Below, piece by piece: positions 6,016-7,320 of a DNA stretch of 7,320 bases. Origin of the DNA: Gaopeijia sp032250675 (lineage in GTDB: Bacteria; Gemmatimonadota; Gemmatimonadetes; Longimicrobiales; Gaopeijiaceae); contig JAVVEY010000126.1 of assembly GCA_032250675.1 (NCBI GenBank), positions 1-7,320 of the forward strand, in the 5' to 3' direction. Each line of letters begins with the position of its first letter. The stretch's first letter is position 1. A program made the translations under genes and the position numbers. Below the pieces are notes generated by a model. The model saw only the letters and a list, made by a program, of their open reading frames with translations. It had not been told where the DNA came from and ran no database searches.

Positions 6016-6762
6016 ATGGAATATCGCTGCAGCCATCTGACGAAGGGTGACACCTACGATCAGGACATCGAGTCCGATCCCTTCGATGCCTATATGGCCG
6101 CCTGGCAGGCCCGCTACCTGAGCGAAGTGATCCCGGAGCTTTTCCCCGGGGTCCCGCCGCGGTATCTGGACTTCGCCTGCGGGACGGGGCGGATTACGGA
6201 GGTCGTCGCTCCGATGGCGTCGTCGGTGACCGGCGTCGATGTATCACGGAGCATGCTGACGGTCGCCGAGTCCAAGCTCCCGTCGGCGACCTTCCTCGAA
6301 GCGGACCTGACCCGGGGGCCTGCGGAGCTGGGGCCCTTCGACCTGGTCACGGCGTTCCGCTTCTTCGGGAACGCCGATCCCGAATTGCGCACCGCAGCCC
6401 TCACCGCCCTCAACCGCCTTCAGCCGACCGGGGGGATCCTGGTACTCAACAACCACCGCAACCCCCGGAGTGTGACGAACCTGCTGGATCGGCTGCGGGG
6501 AGAAGGCGCACTCATGGATCTGACCCATCCCGCCCTGCGCCGGTTGCTCGACCACCACGGATACGAGGTGGTGGCGGCACGTCCGATCGGTGCCTGGCAG
6601 GTGCTGACACGACTGATGCTGTCTGCCGGGCGCCACCCGGAGCGCGAGGCGCGGCTCGAACGGATCTTCGACGGTGCGCTCCTCTGTCACATCGCGCCGG
6701 ACTCGGTTCTGGTGGCCCGGAAGGTGGCAGAGGCGCGGAAGGTCCCGGCGGGCGGCGCGTGA
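6016..6762 (+). CDS. Class I SAM-dependent methyltransferase
   Basis: This 248-residue protein has the Rossmann-type methyltransferase signatures in order: motif I YLDFACGTGR (G56-T57-G58 loop), an acidic strand end at Asp75 in VTGVDVSRSML that would bind the ribose of SAM, Asp97 in FLEADLTR near the adenine, FDLVTAFRFF (from 108) as strand 4, and GGILVLNN as strand 5. The N-terminal YDQDIESDPFDAYMAAWQARYL resembles the cap helix of small-molecule or sugar methyltransferases. The substrate cannot be read from the sequence. The ATG at 6016 is the only reasonable start in this frame (an in-frame TGA lies at 5914-5916), but it has almost no Shine-Dalgarno. The next gene follows after 42 nt on the same strand and may be co-transcribed. 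A role in tailoring the product of the nearby PKS is possible but rests only on proximity, since the lipoprotein gene lies between. Confidence 0.88.
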   Translation: MEYRCSHLTKGDTYDQDIESDPFDAYMAAWQARYLSEVIPELFPGVPPRYLDFACGTGRITEVVAPMASSVTGVDVSRSMLTVAESKLPSATFLEADLTRGPAELGPFDLVTAFRFFGNADPELRTAALTALNRLQPTGGILVLNNHRNPRSVTNLLDRLRGEGALMDLTHPALRRLLDHHGYEVVAARPIGAWQVLTRLMLSAGRHPEREARLERIFDGALLCHIAPDSVLVARKVAEARKVPAGGA

Positions 6763-6780
6763 CCGGCCGATGCGTCACGC
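6757..6780. repeat. Small inverted repeat at the methyltransferase stop
   Basis: GCGTGAC (6757-6763) and GTCACGC (6774-6780) form a 7-bp stem with a 10-nt loop spanning the stop codon. It lacks a following T-tract. It could weakly attenuate read-through or reduce coupling to the next gene, or be chance. Confidence 0.35.
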
Positions 6781-6790
6781 ACCCGGCTTC

Positions 6791-6794
6791 GGAG
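6791..6794 (+). promoter_or_regulatory. Shine-Dalgarno supporting a TTG start at 6805
   Basis: GGAG ends 10 nt before the TTG at 6805. No ATG or GTG exists in frame between the upstream stop (6760-6762) and the conserved part of the protein. Confidence 0.4.
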
Positions 6795-6804
6795 TCGACT
6801 TGTT

Positions 6805-7320
6805 TTGACTGAGGGGAAACCGCCGGTCGCGCAGGCTCCCTGGCTCTGGTTCGTCGAGCCGTCGTCCCGGGATCGGGCGCTCGACCTGAGTGGTTCCGGG
6901 GGCGGGCTCGCGGACGAACTCGCCGGTCACTTCTCGGAAGTGGAGGTCGAAGCACCCGGGAGGGTCCAGCGCGACGGTCTGCCCGAGTCGACCTTCGACT
7001 GCATCGTGGTGCACGACACCCTTTCCCACCCTGATCGCCCGGGCGCGGAGGTCGTGGAGATACTCGGCGGCCTCCGGCGTGCGCTCCGCCCCGGTGGAGT
7101 GGTCGCGCTGGCCTCGGTGAACCCGCACTTCATCCCCTCCTGGTTCCGGAACCGGGACGGAGTGTCTCCCCGCACCTGCGCGCGCAGGCTGACCCGCGCA
7201 GGATTCGGAGCCGTTTGCCGGTTCTACCTCGACGGCTCACTGGAGCAGCCGGGCGCGGTGGTCCCCGACACCGGCCCCCCGGCGGTGGCGTATGAGGGGT
7301 CGCCGAATCTGCGGAAAGGG
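6805..7320 (+). CDS. Methyltransferase-like protein with degenerate SAM motif, 3' end outside window
   Basis: The frame has no stop from 6763 to the window end, giving 172 residues from a probable TTG start. It reads like a class I methyltransferase. ALDLSGSGGGLADEL (from about residue 26) stands where the motif I loop normally reads DLGCGxG. TFDCIVVHDTLSHPD (from residue 63) matches strand 4 with its following acidic or His-rich segment. LRRALRPGGVVALASVN (from residue 90) is a very typical strand 5 region. The later LTRAGFGAVCRFY and the VVPDTGPPAVAYE end are like the C-terminal half of methyltransferases found near sugar phosphotransferase genes (weak recall). The altered SAM loop means activity is uncertain; it might be a pseudoenzyme partner of the complete methyltransferase just upstream. 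The first in-frame GTG is at 6940, inside the fold, so TTG at 6805 is preferred. The protein may carry further domains beyond the window. Confidence 0.7.
   Translation, partial: MTEGKPPVAQAPWLWFVEPSSRDRALDLSGSGGGLADELAGHFSEVEVEAPGRVQRDGLPESTFDCIVVHDTLSHPDRPGAEVVEILGGLRRALRPGGVVALASVNPHFIPSWFRNRDGVSPRTCARRLTRAGFGAVCRFYLDGSLEQPGAVVPDTGPPAVAYEGSPNLRKG

Noticed and set aside
5970..6050. 26-codon GTG frame after the orphan AAGGAGG, as a possible leader peptide of the methyltransferase
   Set aside because: The start lies 17 nt from the Shine-Dalgarno-like stretch, too far for normal initiation, and the peptide has no attenuator-like feature.
5745..6053. 102-codon minus-strand frame in the divergent gap
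   Set aside because: No motif recognised, it overlaps the start of the methyltransferase, and composition is odd (His- and Arg-rich). Kept only as part of the intergenic description.
1..7320. CRISPR array, tRNA, rRNA, insertion sequence or phage attachment site
   Set aside because: No regularly spaced repeats, cloverleaf, transposase motif or terminal repeats were seen on reading through.

Overview
This is a GC-rich stretch (by eye about two thirds or more G+C) from a bacterium with large secondary-metabolite genes. It looks most like Gemmatimonadota or a similar GC-rich soil or marine lineage such as Myxococcota or Acidobacteriota. The hints are the base composition, a secreted protein with a CTPGYW motif of the kind common in such genomes, and the style of the PKS and hydrolase genes. 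No rRNA or other taxonomic marker is present, so this placement is weak.

Left part (1-4716, + strand): a tight three-gene operon in which each stop codon overlaps the next start by 4 nt. First comes the 3' end of a large polyketide synthase (PKS), cut by the window edge, with the order ketoreductase (KR), dehydratase (DH), C-terminal subdomain of an NRPS adenylation domain, carrier protein. The KR has a complete active site and B-type signatures. The adenylation remnant lacks its catalytic core and its usual A10 lysine. Two small alpha/beta-hydrolase-fold proteins follow. One has Arg at the nucleophile elbow (GLRFG) and no visible His, so it is probably not a classical hydrolase. The other has Cys there (GLCSG) with a plausible Asp and His. 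From memory, this pair resembles the hydrolase 2 / hydrolase 1 pair found next to an AMP-ligase and a carrier protein in exosortase-A exopolysaccharide loci.

Middle (4681-6015): a 12-bp-stem hairpin formed by the last codons of the operon lies between convergent genes. Beyond it, on the - strand, is a predicted secreted or lipid-anchored protein with a CTPGYW motif. A 393-bp divergent intergenic region follows, holding a candidate promoter and ribosome binding site for that gene and no convincing gene of its own.

Right part (6016-7320, + strand): a class I SAM-dependent methyltransferase, then a second methyltransferase-like gene with a degenerate SAM loop and a probable TTG start, which runs off the window.

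Working model (inference): the PKS builds and reduces an acyl chain on its terminal carrier protein; the two hydrolase-fold proteins release, proofread or transfer it; one or both methyltransferases may tailor the product. No fused thioesterase is visible, so release by the adjacent genes is a natural hypothesis. The lipoprotein gene is oriented against the operon and may be unrelated.
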